Source: JAAXHH01 sp965225915
GTDB lineage: Bacteria > JAAXHH01
Assembly (NCBI GenBank): GCA_965225915.1
Contig: OZ245326.1
Location: forward strand, 2,728,001 to 2,792,000
Direction: 5' to 3'
Length of the DNA: 64,000 nt
Each line of letters begins with the position of its first letter. The stretch's first letter is position 1. The notes under the pieces were generated by a model. The model had not been told where the DNA came from, searched no databases, and saw only the letters and a list, made by a program, of their open reading frames with translations. Position numbers and translations under genes: made by a program. Below are positions 34,892 to 42,949 of this stretch, one piece after another.

Positions 34892-36394
34892 ATGCCCGAT
34901 CAGCCTAACATCCTCCTGATCCTCTCGGACCAGATGGTCGCCGCGTTGACCGGGGCCTACGGGCATCCCGTCGTCCAGACGCCGCACCTGAACAGACTGT
35001 CGGAAGCCGGCGTTCGATACGACGCCGCCTATACCGCCTTTCCGCTCTGCGCACCCGGCCGGGCCTGCCTGATGACGGGACGGCACGCCTCTGAAATCGG
35101 CGCCTGGGACAACGGTGCCCTGTTGGCCGCGGACCAGCCGACCTTCGCCCACTATCTGTCCGAGGCGGGCTACGATACCGTGCTGTCCGGCAAGATGCAC
35201 TTCATCGGTCCGGATCAATTGCACGGATTCAGAATGCGGCTGACTACGGATATATATTCGTCCGATTTCAACTGGGTGAAGCCGGAATGGATCCGCCTCA
35301 AGGAGACCGGGGGAAGGGACTGCGAACTCGTGATGAAAAACCGGCCGGCGTTCAATGCCGCCGGATACACGGGCGACGGCGTGCGAATCGGGGTCTGGCA
35401 CGACGCCCTCAGCTACGACGAGGAAACCCATTTCCGCGCCATCGAATACCTGCGGGCCAGAAAGGCCGGCGGGGAGGACGCGCCTTTCCTGCTCTGCGCA
35501 TCCTATCACCATCCTCACGAACCGTTCTGGCCGCCTGAGGCCTACTGGGACCGGTACGAAGGCGCCGAAATCGACCTTCCCTCCTTTCCCGCCGACCTGG
35601 ATGATCACTACTCCATGATGGACCTGAACCTGAACGCCTATCACGGTACCGGGCGTTACGACCTGAGGAACGAGGAGGGGCTCTATCGGCTTCGACGCGC
35701 TTATTACGGACTGGTGAGCTATATGGATGACAAGGTCGGCGGCCTGCTGGACGCGCTCGACGAAACCGGACTGGCGGAAAATACGGTGGTGGCCTTCGCC
35801 AGTGACCACGGCGACATGCTGTGCGAGCGGGGCATGGTGCAGAAACGGTGTTTCTACGAGTGGTCCTGCCGCGTGCCCCTCATCGTGCGCTTTCCGGATG
35901 GATGGCGGGCCGGTACTTCCTGTCCCCATCCCGTGTCGCTGATCGATCTCCTGCCGACGTTCTGTGACCTTGCGGGCGTCGAAAGCCGGCTAACCCACGA
36001 CGGCCGCAGTCTCGTGTCGCCCACCGCCATGGACGACGCGGACCGCGTGGTGTTCGCGCAAGCGCACGAAGCTGTGGGCATGCCCTGTATCATGGCGAGG
36101 CAGGGACGGTACAAGTACCACTACATGCACGGCTACGCGCCCTGTCTTTTTGATCTGGACAATGATCCCGGCGAATGGCATAATCTCTCCGGCGAAGGCG
36201 CTCACCGCCAGGTGGAAGAAAGTCTTCGCGATCAAATCCTGGACCGGTTCGACCCGGAATTAATCGCGGAAGAAAATCTGGCCAGCCTTTACCGCCGGCG
36301 TCTTATCCGGGATACCATGGCGCGGCACGAACGCACATGGAGTCATTCCCCGGACTTCGACCACCGGCGGGGAGCCATGGACCAGTACGTGTAA
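34892..36394 (+). CDS. betC: Choline-sulfatase-like sulfatase
   Basis: This 500-residue type I sulfatase has the formylglycine signature CAPGR (C53 to be oxidised, P55, R57) and the metal-binding D13 near the N-terminus. The blocks ALSGKMHFIGPDQLHGF-like (in two parts, LSGKMHF and GPDQLHGF) and LTTDIYSSDFNW closely resemble BetC, which releases choline from choline-O-sulfate. ASDHGDMLCERGMVQK near 308 and a C-terminal YKYHYMHGYAPCLFDL block also match. It has no signal peptide and would be cytoplasmic. No betaine-synthesis gene adjoins it, so specificity stays provisional. Confidence 0.8.
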   Translation: MPDQPNILLILSDQMVAALTGAYGHPVVQTPHLNRLSEAGVRYDAAYTAFPLCAPGRACLMTGRHASEIGAWDNGALLAADQPTFAHYLSEAGYDTVLSGKMHFIGPDQLHGFRMRLTTDIYSSDFNWVKPEWIRLKETGGRDCELVMKNRPAFNAAGYTGDGVRIGVWHDALSYDEETHFRAIEYLRARKAGGEDAPFLLCASYHHPHEPFWPPEAYWDRYEGAEIDLPSFPADLDDHYSMMDLNLNAYHGTGRYDLRNEEGLYRLRRAYYGLVSYMDDKVGGLLDALDETGLAENTVVAFASDHGDMLCERGMVQKRCFYEWSCRVPLIVRFPDGWRAGTSCPHPVSLIDLLPTFCDLAGVESRLTHDGRSLVSPTAMDDADRVVFAQAHEAVGMPCIMARQGRYKYHYMHGYAPCLFDLDNDPGEWHNLSGEGAHRQVEESLRDQILDRFDPELIAEENLASLYRRRLIRDTMARHERTWSHSPDFDHRRGAMDQYV

Positions 36395-36419
36395 CGGCCC
36401 GAACGGCCCGAACGGCCCG
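36393..36419 (+). repeat. 9-bp tandem repeat, 3 copies
   Basis: Three perfect copies of AACGGCCCG, with a partial fourth, follow immediately after the betC-like stop. No function is evident. Confidence 0.7.
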
Positions 36420-36497
36420 AACATCCCGGACCTTCCGGTCCGTGAAACCGGTAATCCCGCTCGCGGTGAAAGGCGGGCATCCAACAGGGGGTAGCGC

Positions 36498-37451
36498 ATG
36501 TTGCGCGCAGGCTTTATCGGCGCCGGCGGCCGTTCCCAGAGTGCCCACTACCCGGCGGTCGACCGGCTGCCGGACGTCGAAATGACCGCCGTGTGCGAAC
36601 TGGACGAAACACGCCTGGCGCAGGTGAAAGAACGCTACGACTTTCCCCACGTGTACACGAATCACCGCGCCATGCTGGCGGAGGTGGAACTGGACGTGGT
36701 CTATTGCGTCATGCACGAGAAGTGGCTGCTCCAACCCGCTCTCGACTGCCTTCGCGCGGGAAAGCACATTTTCATCGAAAAACCACCCGGGGCGAACAGC
36801 GGGGAGACCCGGCAGCTGCTGGACGCGGCCGTGGAGAACGATGGGTACGCCATGGTGGGATATCAACGGCGCTATACTTCGGTCGTGCGTGAAGCCATGC
36901 GGCGCGTACGCGGCCGGGGGCCAGTCTCCCATGCCGTGACCACCTTCAACAAGAAAATGCTGCGCGATACGCCGGAGTACTCGACGACGCTCTGGAACGA
37001 CGTGACCCACGTGGTGGACCTTTTGCGTTACATGGTGGGCAGCGAACCCGTGGAGGTCACCCGTTACCGCGACAAGTTCGGATCCGTCGACTGGAATCAC
37101 TACACGGCGCTGGTCCGGTTCGCCAGCGACGCTACGGGCGTCGTATTCGGAAACCGCGCCTCCGGCGGCCGGGTGTTGAGCGCGGAACTGCACGGCGTGG
37201 GTATTGGCTGTTACATGAAGCTGCCCGAGGAAATAGATATCCGCGCGGACGATCAGCAGACGGTCATGCAGGGATGGGAGATCAACGGCCATGACGCGGA
37301 AGATGCACCCCGTTACGAAGGCACGCTTGCCATGCACGAGCATTTCGTGGATTCCGTGCGCAAACAGACCATCCCCGTCAGTGATCTTCGAGACGTCATT
37401 CATACCATCCGGCTCGTGGACTGGATAGAAACCGGGCACGTTCCCGATTGA
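36498..37451 (+). CDS. Gfo/Idh/MocA-family oxidoreductase
   Basis: This 317-residue NAD(P)-dependent oxidoreductase has the N-terminal Rossmann signature GFIGAGGRSQSAHYP (5-19). The family EKP motif lies in IFIEKPPGAN (E94-P96). The C-terminal alpha/beta domain follows with the DVTHVVDLLRYM segment near 174-185, which carries the family's HxxxLR-type catalytic-site block. Such enzymes oxidise sugars, inositols or their derivatives. It lies after a sulfatase gene and before an HsdR-N protein. Substrate not identifiable. Confidence 0.82.
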   Translation: MLRAGFIGAGGRSQSAHYPAVDRLPDVEMTAVCELDETRLAQVKERYDFPHVYTNHRAMLAEVELDVVYCVMHEKWLLQPALDCLRAGKHIFIEKPPGANSGETRQLLDAAVENDGYAMVGYQRRYTSVVREAMRRVRGRGPVSHAVTTFNKKMLRDTPEYSTTLWNDVTHVVDLLRYMVGSEPVEVTRYRDKFGSVDWNHYTALVRFASDATGVVFGNRASGGRVLSAELHGVGIGCYMKLPEEIDIRADDQQTVMQGWEINGHDAEDAPRYEGTLAMHEHFVDSVRKQTIPVSDLRDVIHTIRLVDWIETGHVPD

Positions 37452-37482
37452 GCGCGGTCTTCGAGTCCCGGTACCCCCGATC

Positions 37483-37941
37483 ATGCAACGGTTGAATTTC
37501 CCGGACTACGAATTCGAAATCGATTCGGACGAAGAGGGGCGCAGGGTCATTTTCGACGGGATCCGGCGCAGGTACGTCCGATTGACGCCCGAAGAGTGGG
37601 TCCGGCAGCACCTGGTCCGCTACCTGGTGGAGGAACGGGGATTCCCGGCCGGTTACGCGGCAGTGGAAAAGGGTTTCCAATATGCCGGGACGGCCGTTCG
37701 CGCCGATGTGATCATGCACGACCTGAAGGGGCGGCCGGTCCTGATGGGCGAATGCAAGGCGCCGGAGATTCGTGTGACCGAAGCCGCGTTCGAGCAGTTG
37801 GCCCGATACAATTCGGTCATCAACGCCAGGTACCTGGTAGCCACCAATGGCAAGACGCACTTCTGCTGTGTACACAAGGCCGGCGGCGGATATCTCTTCC
37901 TTTCGGAACTGCCCGAATTCAAGAGCGCCAAAGGAGTCTGA
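37483..37941 (+). CDS. Orphan HsdR N-terminal-like nuclease domain protein
   Basis: The 152-residue product matches a stand-alone PD-(D/E)xK domain of the HSDR_N type. The catalytic pattern is D75 in RADVIM followed by E90-x-K92 in MGECKAP. The N-terminal EEWVRQHLVRYLVEE helix (37-51) and C-terminal YLVATNGKTHFCC strand (116-128) complete the fold. Stand-alone proteins of this class are widespread and not tied to an R-M system. No hsdM or hsdS gene lies nearby. It is followed two bases later by a PhyH gene. Confidence 0.8.
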   Translation: MQRLNFPDYEFEIDSDEEGRRVIFDGIRRRYVRLTPEEWVRQHLVRYLVEERGFPAGYAAVEKGFQYAGTAVRADVIMHDLKGRPVLMGECKAPEIRVTEAAFEQLARYNSVINARYLVATNGKTHFCCVHKAGGGYLFLSELPEFKSAKGV

Positions 37942-37943
37942 CC

Positions 37944-38747
37944 TTGCCGGAAATCCTGAAACTGGTGCCCCGCGAGTCATTGAAACAGCGGGTTGAAACC
38001 CTGGAACAGGACGGCTACGTTTATTTCCCGGGTGCGCTCTCGGAGGTAGAAGTAGGCACACTACGCGACGCCATGGATCGGCTGGAAGCCCGTCCCGAAG
38101 AATTCGATCGGCTCACGGATCCCAAGACCCACGGGTATCTCAATAAGTCCATCAACAACGTGTTCAACCGGGACCCGGTGTTCCTGTCCTGCCTGGACCG
38201 GTCGGACGTCATCGACGTGGTCGAAGCCGTCCATGGTCCGGACTGTCACGTCATCGGCATGACGGCGTGGATGACGGGCCCTGGCCGGCCGGACCAGGGC
38301 ATCCACGTGGACTGGCAGCCGCTGGAGCTGCCAGAAGACGTCATGGACGATCCGCGGGTCAAGGTGCCGGTGTACATCACCACGGTCCACTACTACCTGG
38401 ACGATCTATACCTGGCCCTTGGACCCACACAATTCATCCCCGGCAGCCACCGGGCCGGACGCCGTCCCTCCGGCGGGGAGTCCACCTGGCGCGGGGCCGA
38501 TCCCCGCAGCATACTCTGCTCGGCGGGGGACGCAGTCCTGTTCCGATGCGAAGTCTGGCACCGCGGGACGGCGAATACGAGCGACCGGGTGAGATACCTG
38601 TTGCAGGTCCACTACGCCCAGCGCATGATCACGCAGAAGTTCCCGCCCTACCTGAACCGGTTCCAGTTCGAACCAGCTGTCCTGTCCCGGGCCACGGACC
38701 GCCAGCGACGGCTGCTGGGCGAACATGAACCAAGCAATTATGACTAG
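37944..38747 (+). CDS. Phytanoyl-CoA dioxygenase family protein 1
   Basis: The start is TTG at 37944, just 2 bp after the HsdR-N stop, with AAGGAG (37931-37936) seven bases upstream. The 267-residue Fe(II)/2-oxoglutarate-type dioxygenase has the facial triad H121-x-D123 (HVDW) and H206 in EVWHRGT, plus R216 for 2-oxoglutarate. The lipid substrate implied by the family name is not established; many bacterial members act on small metabolites or phosphonates. Confidence 0.85.
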   Translation: MPEILKLVPRESLKQRVETLEQDGYVYFPGALSEVEVGTLRDAMDRLEARPEEFDRLTDPKTHGYLNKSINNVFNRDPVFLSCLDRSDVIDVVEAVHGPDCHVIGMTAWMTGPGRPDQGIHVDWQPLELPEDVMDDPRVKVPVYITTVHYYLDDLYLALGPTQFIPGSHRAGRRPSGGESTWRGADPRSILCSAGDAVLFRCEVWHRGTANTSDRVRYLLQVHYAQRMITQKFPPYLNRFQFEPAVLSRATDRQRRLLGEHEPSNYD

Positions 38748-38840
38748 TTTCCTCTAGATCCACGGAGTGATCCACAAAGTCAGGGGCTGCAGTCCCGGTT
38801 CTCGATACCAGCCAATCATATCCATTCAGGAGGTGGTTTC

Positions 38841-39827
38841 ATGAAGATCGCCAGGTTCGCCATCGTTTTTCTTTTATACACTGTTTTTGTGCTCCAGACC
38901 GCCGCGCAGACGAGAGAAAAAGGACCGTGGTGGCCCCATCCCATCTGGGGCAAGGACGATCAATCCGGCGGTTCAAACTGGATAACACCGGAAAAGGTGC
39001 TGAAAGCGCTTACCCTGGTCAAGACGGGGCAGATCTACGAAATCGGCCAGGTGTACAGCGCGGACATGCCCCTCTTCGGGCAGCGGACCTATTCCATGGT
39101 CATCCCCGGTTCGCCGAGTGGTGAACCCACCGGGGCCAATCGACTGATCTACCATGACGAATTCCTGGTAGCCGAGATCGGACAGGTCGGTACGCAGTTC
39201 GACGGACCCGGGCATATAGGGGAGCGAATGACGATGGCGGACGGTACGGAGAAGGATGTCTTTTACAACGGTGTTCCCATAGAAGAGATGAAGGGACCCT
39301 ACGGACTCGCGAAACTGGGTATCGAGCACGTTGGGCCCTTCGTTACCCGCGGCATACTGATCGACGTGGCCGCCTACAAGGGCGTGGACGTGCTCGAACA
39401 TAGCTACGAGGTGACGGTGGAGGACGTCCTGGGTGCCCTTGAGCGGCAGGGCATCGCGGAGGACAGCCTGGAACCGGGGGACGCGTACTTCTTCCGGTAC
39501 GGCTGGGCCCGTCACTGGAACGACCACGATACGTACAACACCAACCCTCCCGGCATCGGTCTGGCCGTCGCCCGGTGGGTGGTCGACAGGAAGGCGTCGA
39601 TGATCGGATCGGATCAATGGACGACCGAGGTGGTGCCCAACCCGGATGCCGACATGGCCTTCCCGGTCCACCAGGAGTTGATCACCCGGAACGGCGTATG
39701 GAATCTCGAGAACATGAACCTGGACGGCCTGTCCGGGGACGGTGTTTACGAGTTTCTATTCATTCACACGCCTATTCGATTCAAGGGCGCCACGGGTTCA
39801 CCGGCCCGGCCGATCGCCATAAGATAA
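38841..39827 (+). CDS. Secreted cyclase-family (kynurenine formamidase-like) hydrolase
   Basis: This 328-residue metal-dependent hydrolase has a signal peptide (about 1-23, ending at TAAQT). The cyclase-family signature is present in altered form: VGTQFDGPGHIG near 117-128 stands in for HxGTHxDxPxH. The first histidine seems replaced, but the other residues are kept. Members include kynurenine formamidase and isatin hydrolase. A periplasmic or extracytoplasmic role is likely. An AGGAGG SD is a few bases before the ATG. An SDR gene follows 23 bp downstream. Confidence 0.78.
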   Translation: MKIARFAIVFLLYTVFVLQTAAQTREKGPWWPHPIWGKDDQSGGSNWITPEKVLKALTLVKTGQIYEIGQVYSADMPLFGQRTYSMVIPGSPSGEPTGANRLIYHDEFLVAEIGQVGTQFDGPGHIGERMTMADGTEKDVFYNGVPIEEMKGPYGLAKLGIEHVGPFVTRGILIDVAAYKGVDVLEHSYEVTVEDVLGALERQGIAEDSLEPGDAYFFRYGWARHWNDHDTYNTNPPGIGLAVARWVVDRKASMIGSDQWTTEVVPNPDADMAFPVHQELITRNGVWNLENMNLDGLSGDGVYEFLFIHTPIRFKGATGSPARPIAIR

Positions 39828-39850
39828 GGTTTCGCCGAAAGGAGCAGGTC

Positions 39851-40627
39851 ATGTCAGAGTTCGAAGGAAAAGTGGTCATCGTTACCGGGGGCGCAAAGGG
39901 CATAGGCGGAGGAATCGTCCGCGCCTTCGCCGGTGAGGGGGCCCACGTCCTGTGCGCCGATATCGACGACACCGCCGGCGGAGAAATCGCCTCCTCCAAT
40001 GCCCGTATCCGGTACGCACACGCCGACGTAACCACCGGCGAGGTGTGCCGTTCCCTGGTGGAAACCGCGACGGAATCCTGGGGCGGAGTGGATATCCTTT
40101 GCAACAACGTGGGGATTCAGCCGACCGCGAGCTATCTTCCCGCCCACGAAATGTCCGAGGAACAGTGGGACCGGATCATCGACGTGAACCTCAAGAGCCG
40201 CTTTCTGATGGTCAAGTACTGCGTTCCCGTGATGAAGCAGCGCGGGGGCGGGGTAATCATCAACACGGCCAGTGTCCAGGGACTACAGTCGGCGCAGGGC
40301 ATTTCGGCATACGCGGCGAGCAAAGGGGGCGACCTTTCCCTGGTCAGGCAACTGGCCCTGGATTACGCCCAGGACAATATCCGCGTGGTGGCGGTCAACC
40401 CGGGTACCATCGAAACTCCGCTCCTGCAGGAGGCGATCGATTCGATCGGCGGAGACGAAGACGCAATTCGGACGGACATGGCCTCCCGGCACGCGCTGAA
40501 CCGGCTCGGAAGTCCCGAGGACATCGCGAATGCCGTGCTATTTCTCGCCAGCAGCCGGGCGTCGTTCATCACGGGCGAATACGTCAACGTGGATGGGGGA
40601 CTGATGGCCCGGGGCGCGTGGGCGTAA
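39851..40627 (+). CDS. Short-chain dehydrogenase/reductase 1
   Basis: From ATG 39851 (GGAGCAGG upstream) the product is 258 residues. The NAD(P)-binding TGGAKGIGG is at 12-20, NNVG near 84-87, and the catalytic YxxxK is Y154/K158 in SAYAASKGG, with INTASVQG near 138. It looks intact, probably acting on an alcohol or sugar. A longer frame upstream lies inside the cyclase gene. It is the last gene before an AT-richer island. Confidence 0.87.
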   Translation: MSEFEGKVVIVTGGAKGIGGGIVRAFAGEGAHVLCADIDDTAGGEIASSNARIRYAHADVTTGEVCRSLVETATESWGGVDILCNNVGIQPTASYLPAHEMSEEQWDRIIDVNLKSRFLMVKYCVPVMKQRGGGVIINTASVQGLQSAQGISAYAASKGGDLSLVRQLALDYAQDNIRVVAVNPGTIETPLLQEAIDSIGGDEDAIRTDMASRHALNRLGSPEDIANAVLFLASSRASFITGEYVNVDGGLMARGAWA

Positions 40628-40821
40628 ACGGAGAAAATCTCGAAGGAGCGTTTTATTGGCTTTGGTCTTTGGTATCGGATTAAAAGGATCAGTCCTCACT
40701 CTCTAGGATATTTGTATGGCGTGCCTATAGATACGGTTATCCTCTTGCTGTGTGATGGAATCGAGTCGGTCAGTTGCGTTCTTGCCTTAAACTGGACTAG
40801 AATCGGAGTAACGTACCAGAG

Positions 40822-41618
40822 ATGAAAACCTAGAGAAATACAAAGATGAATTAGACCAACTCATCAAATCGGGTGGTGATCTAATGCTCGCCATTCAATA
40901 TGAAAGTATGAGAGAAAAGTTCGTAAAGGCTGTAAGGATAGAGCTAGGAGAAAAGGCGAACAGTTTTCTTGAGTCTCTACCTTCGTTCACTGATGAATAT
41001 CAAGGTTGGTATTCGGAAGCAAAAGCAATCATCCGTCAGTTACTTCCCGACCGTTTAGATGATTTCTCTGGATATTACGAGAAGCCAAGCGGTCGTAAAA
41101 ACGTCACTTATGAAACCTACCGAATATCCGACTACCTTATGAGTTTAACAGTTACTGTTGGGAGAAGAAAAAGTCGGGCCTGACTCAGCGATTCCGCGAT
41201 TTAAGCAGCAGTTATCGATTATGAAAGCGGTTAGAAAGCGTTTTGAGAGTACGCTCTTCGATATTCGACAAATCGTTCAAGCAGACCTCTTTGACTCCGA
41301 ACTAGAGGCTGCAGAGTCCCTTGTGAAGCACGGCTTCGTCAGATCGGGAGGTGCACTTGCCGGAGTGGTGATGGAAAAGCACCTTGGTCAGGTCTGTGAA
41401 AACCATGCCATTAAAATCCGCAAGAAAAACCGAAAATTGCGGATTTCAACAACGAACTGAAAGCTGCGGAAGAAATCGACACCCCTCAGTGGAGATCCAA
41501 CCAATATCTAGCCGATATCCGAAACCTTTGTGATCATAACAGAGAGGATGAACCTACGGCGGAGCAAGTAACCGAAATGTTGGGAGGAGTTAAAAAACTG
41601 ACCAAAACACTGTTTTAG
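40822..41618 (+). pseudogene. HEPN-like domain protein, disrupted by three frameshifts
   Basis: Three reading frames, each needing a one-base shift, join into one protein of about 265 residues. Joints lie near 40825-40832 (an A-run after ATG 40822), 41145-41160 and 41430-41435. The parts read KYKDELDQLIKSGGDL, WYSEAKAIIRQLLPDRL, then VGPDSAIPRFKQQL and RFESTLFDIRQIVQADLF, and last IADFNNELKAAEE with IRNLCDHN. The last contains R-x4-H, a HEPN RNase-type motif. Together they match, from memory, a widespread family of unnamed proteins. Flanking genes are all intact, so genuine decay is more likely than poor sequence, though errors cannot be excluded. Confidence 0.65.
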
Positions 41619-41934
41619 TCCTGTGATTGGAAATGGGTTGTGAAACACGATCTAATTTCCGCTGAAACCAGGAGTCGACCATCCGCCATCAATGGCCACT
41701 GGATAGGAGGCATGGGAAGCGGCATGTCGCTCTACTTCAATACAAGAAGTGGCACGTACACTTAACCGGGTACAACCCCACTGTTCAAAGGCTAACTACA
41801 AAAAAGTCGAGACAATCGTGGTTATGTCGACTATCGAAGTAACCGATGTAGACGTAGACGTATTAGATTGCAAGTAGAGGGCGGAGACGTTATATCAATG
41901 ATATGAACACGATTTGGCGCCAGGGAGTTTTGCA
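41619..41934. other. Gene-free stretch in AT-rich island
   Basis: 316 bp between the broken HEPN-like gene and the small membrane protein. It shows only short open frames (under 45 codons) with no recognisable motif, and no hairpin with a U-tract. Confidence 0.4.
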
Positions 41935-42132
41935 ATGAGTGCAGAGTTTATAGGCATAATCAGCGTAGGTATTGCCCTGGCAGGACTCATCTTGGCATCA
42001 AAGCGGGATATGAACGTCCGATTTATCTCTCTGGAGCAGGGGCAGGCTGACCTTGGAGAGCGTATGGCGAGATTGGAGGGCATTCTCGAAGGTCTGGCAC
42101 TACGCCGTGAGAACAAGCCGCCTGATGACTGA
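41935..42132 (+). CDS. Small single-pass membrane protein with coiled-coil tail
   Basis: A 65-residue product starts at ATG 41935, seven bases after an AGGGAG SD. Residues 4-23 form one TM helix (EFIGIISVGIALAGLILASK). Residues 30-55 form an amphipathic helix with heptads (VRFISLEQGQADLGERM and ARLEGILEG). Similar small proteins are common in bacteria and have no assigned role. It is convergent with sdhB. Confidence 0.65.
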   Translation: MSAEFIGIISVGIALAGLILASKRDMNVRFISLEQGQADLGERMARLEGILEGLALRRENKPPDD

Positions 42133-42187
42133 GATGTAACGGGATACCTGTCAAAATCCGAGTTTGGTCCGCACCCGCCCCGCCCGC

Positions 42188-42949
42188 TCATACCGTCTCC
42201 TCGCTGTCCTTCGATTTGAAGATACGCAACAGGCCGCTGATCGGGTCGTAAAATTCGTCGACGACCCGTTCCTTGAGGGGGATAATGGCGTTGTCCGTGA
42301 TGATGATCTCTTCGGGGCAGACCGTGGTGCAGCACTTCGTGATGTTGCAGTAGCCGATGCCCTGGTCCTCCTTGAGGTCCTTGAGCCGGTCCTCGGTGTC
42401 GAGGGGATGCATTTCCAGGGCGGCGGTGTGCACCATGAGGCGGGGACCGATGAACTCCTCGTGCAGGTCATGCTCCCGCAGGACGTGGCAGACGTCCTGG
42501 CAGAGAAAGCACTCGATACACTTACGGAACTCCTGCACCCGCTCGATATCGTCCTGATCCATGCGCCAGGTGCCGTCCTCGGCGTCCGGCTTGCGGGGTT
42601 TGAACGGCTTGATCTTCATTTTCGCGCGGTAGTTCCAGGAAACGTCCGTAACGAGATCCCGAATCGTCTTGAAGGCCTTCATCGGCTCGATGGTTATGGA
42701 TTCGTCTTCGGGCAGATCGCTCATCCGGGTCATGCACATCAGACGGGGGTTCCCGTTTACCTCGGCGGAACAGGACCCGCACTTGCCGGCCTTGCAGTTC
42801 CAGCGGACCGCGAGATCCGGTGCCGATTCCGCCTGGATCTGGTGCACCGCGTCCAGGACCACCATGCCTTCGTCGATTTCGGTGGAATAGTCCTCGAACC
42901 CGCCTTCCTCGCCATTGCCCCGCCAGATTCGGAAGTTGGCCGTCGCCAT
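42188..42949 (-). CDS. sdhB: Succinate dehydrogenase iron-sulfur subunit
   Basis: The 253-residue subunit carries electrons from FAD to quinone. The [2Fe-2S] ligands are C52, C57, C60 and C72. The [4Fe-4S] block is C144-x2-C147-x2-C150-x3-C154, and the third cluster is near C201-C211 (CNITKCCTTVC), with one extra cysteine. Its ATG shares a base with the sdhA stop, so it is translated with sdhA. The gene order sdhC-sdhA-sdhB and protein lengths match mycobacterial Sdh1. Confidence 0.93.
   Translation of the reverse strand: MATANFRIWRGNGEEGGFEDYSTEIDEGMVVLDAVHQIQAESAPDLAVRWNCKAGKCGSCSAEVNGNPRLMCMTRMSDLPEDESITIEPMKAFKTIRDLVTDVSWNYRAKMKIKPFKPRKPDAEDGTWRMDQDDIERVQEFRKCIECFLCQDVCHVLREHDLHEEFIGPRLMVHTAALEMHPLDTEDRLKDLKEDQGIGYCNITKCCTTVCPEEIIITDNAIIPLKERVVDEFYDPISGLLRIFKSKDSEETV

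Larger units (their letters stand above)
40628..42132. other. AT-richer island with a broken gene
   Basis: The roughly 1.5 kb between the SDR gene and the sdhB end are visibly poorer in G+C than their surroundings and use A/T-ending codons. It holds one frameshifted HEPN-like gene and a 65-residue membrane protein gene. No terminal repeats, integrase or tRNA mark its borders. Confidence 0.6.
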
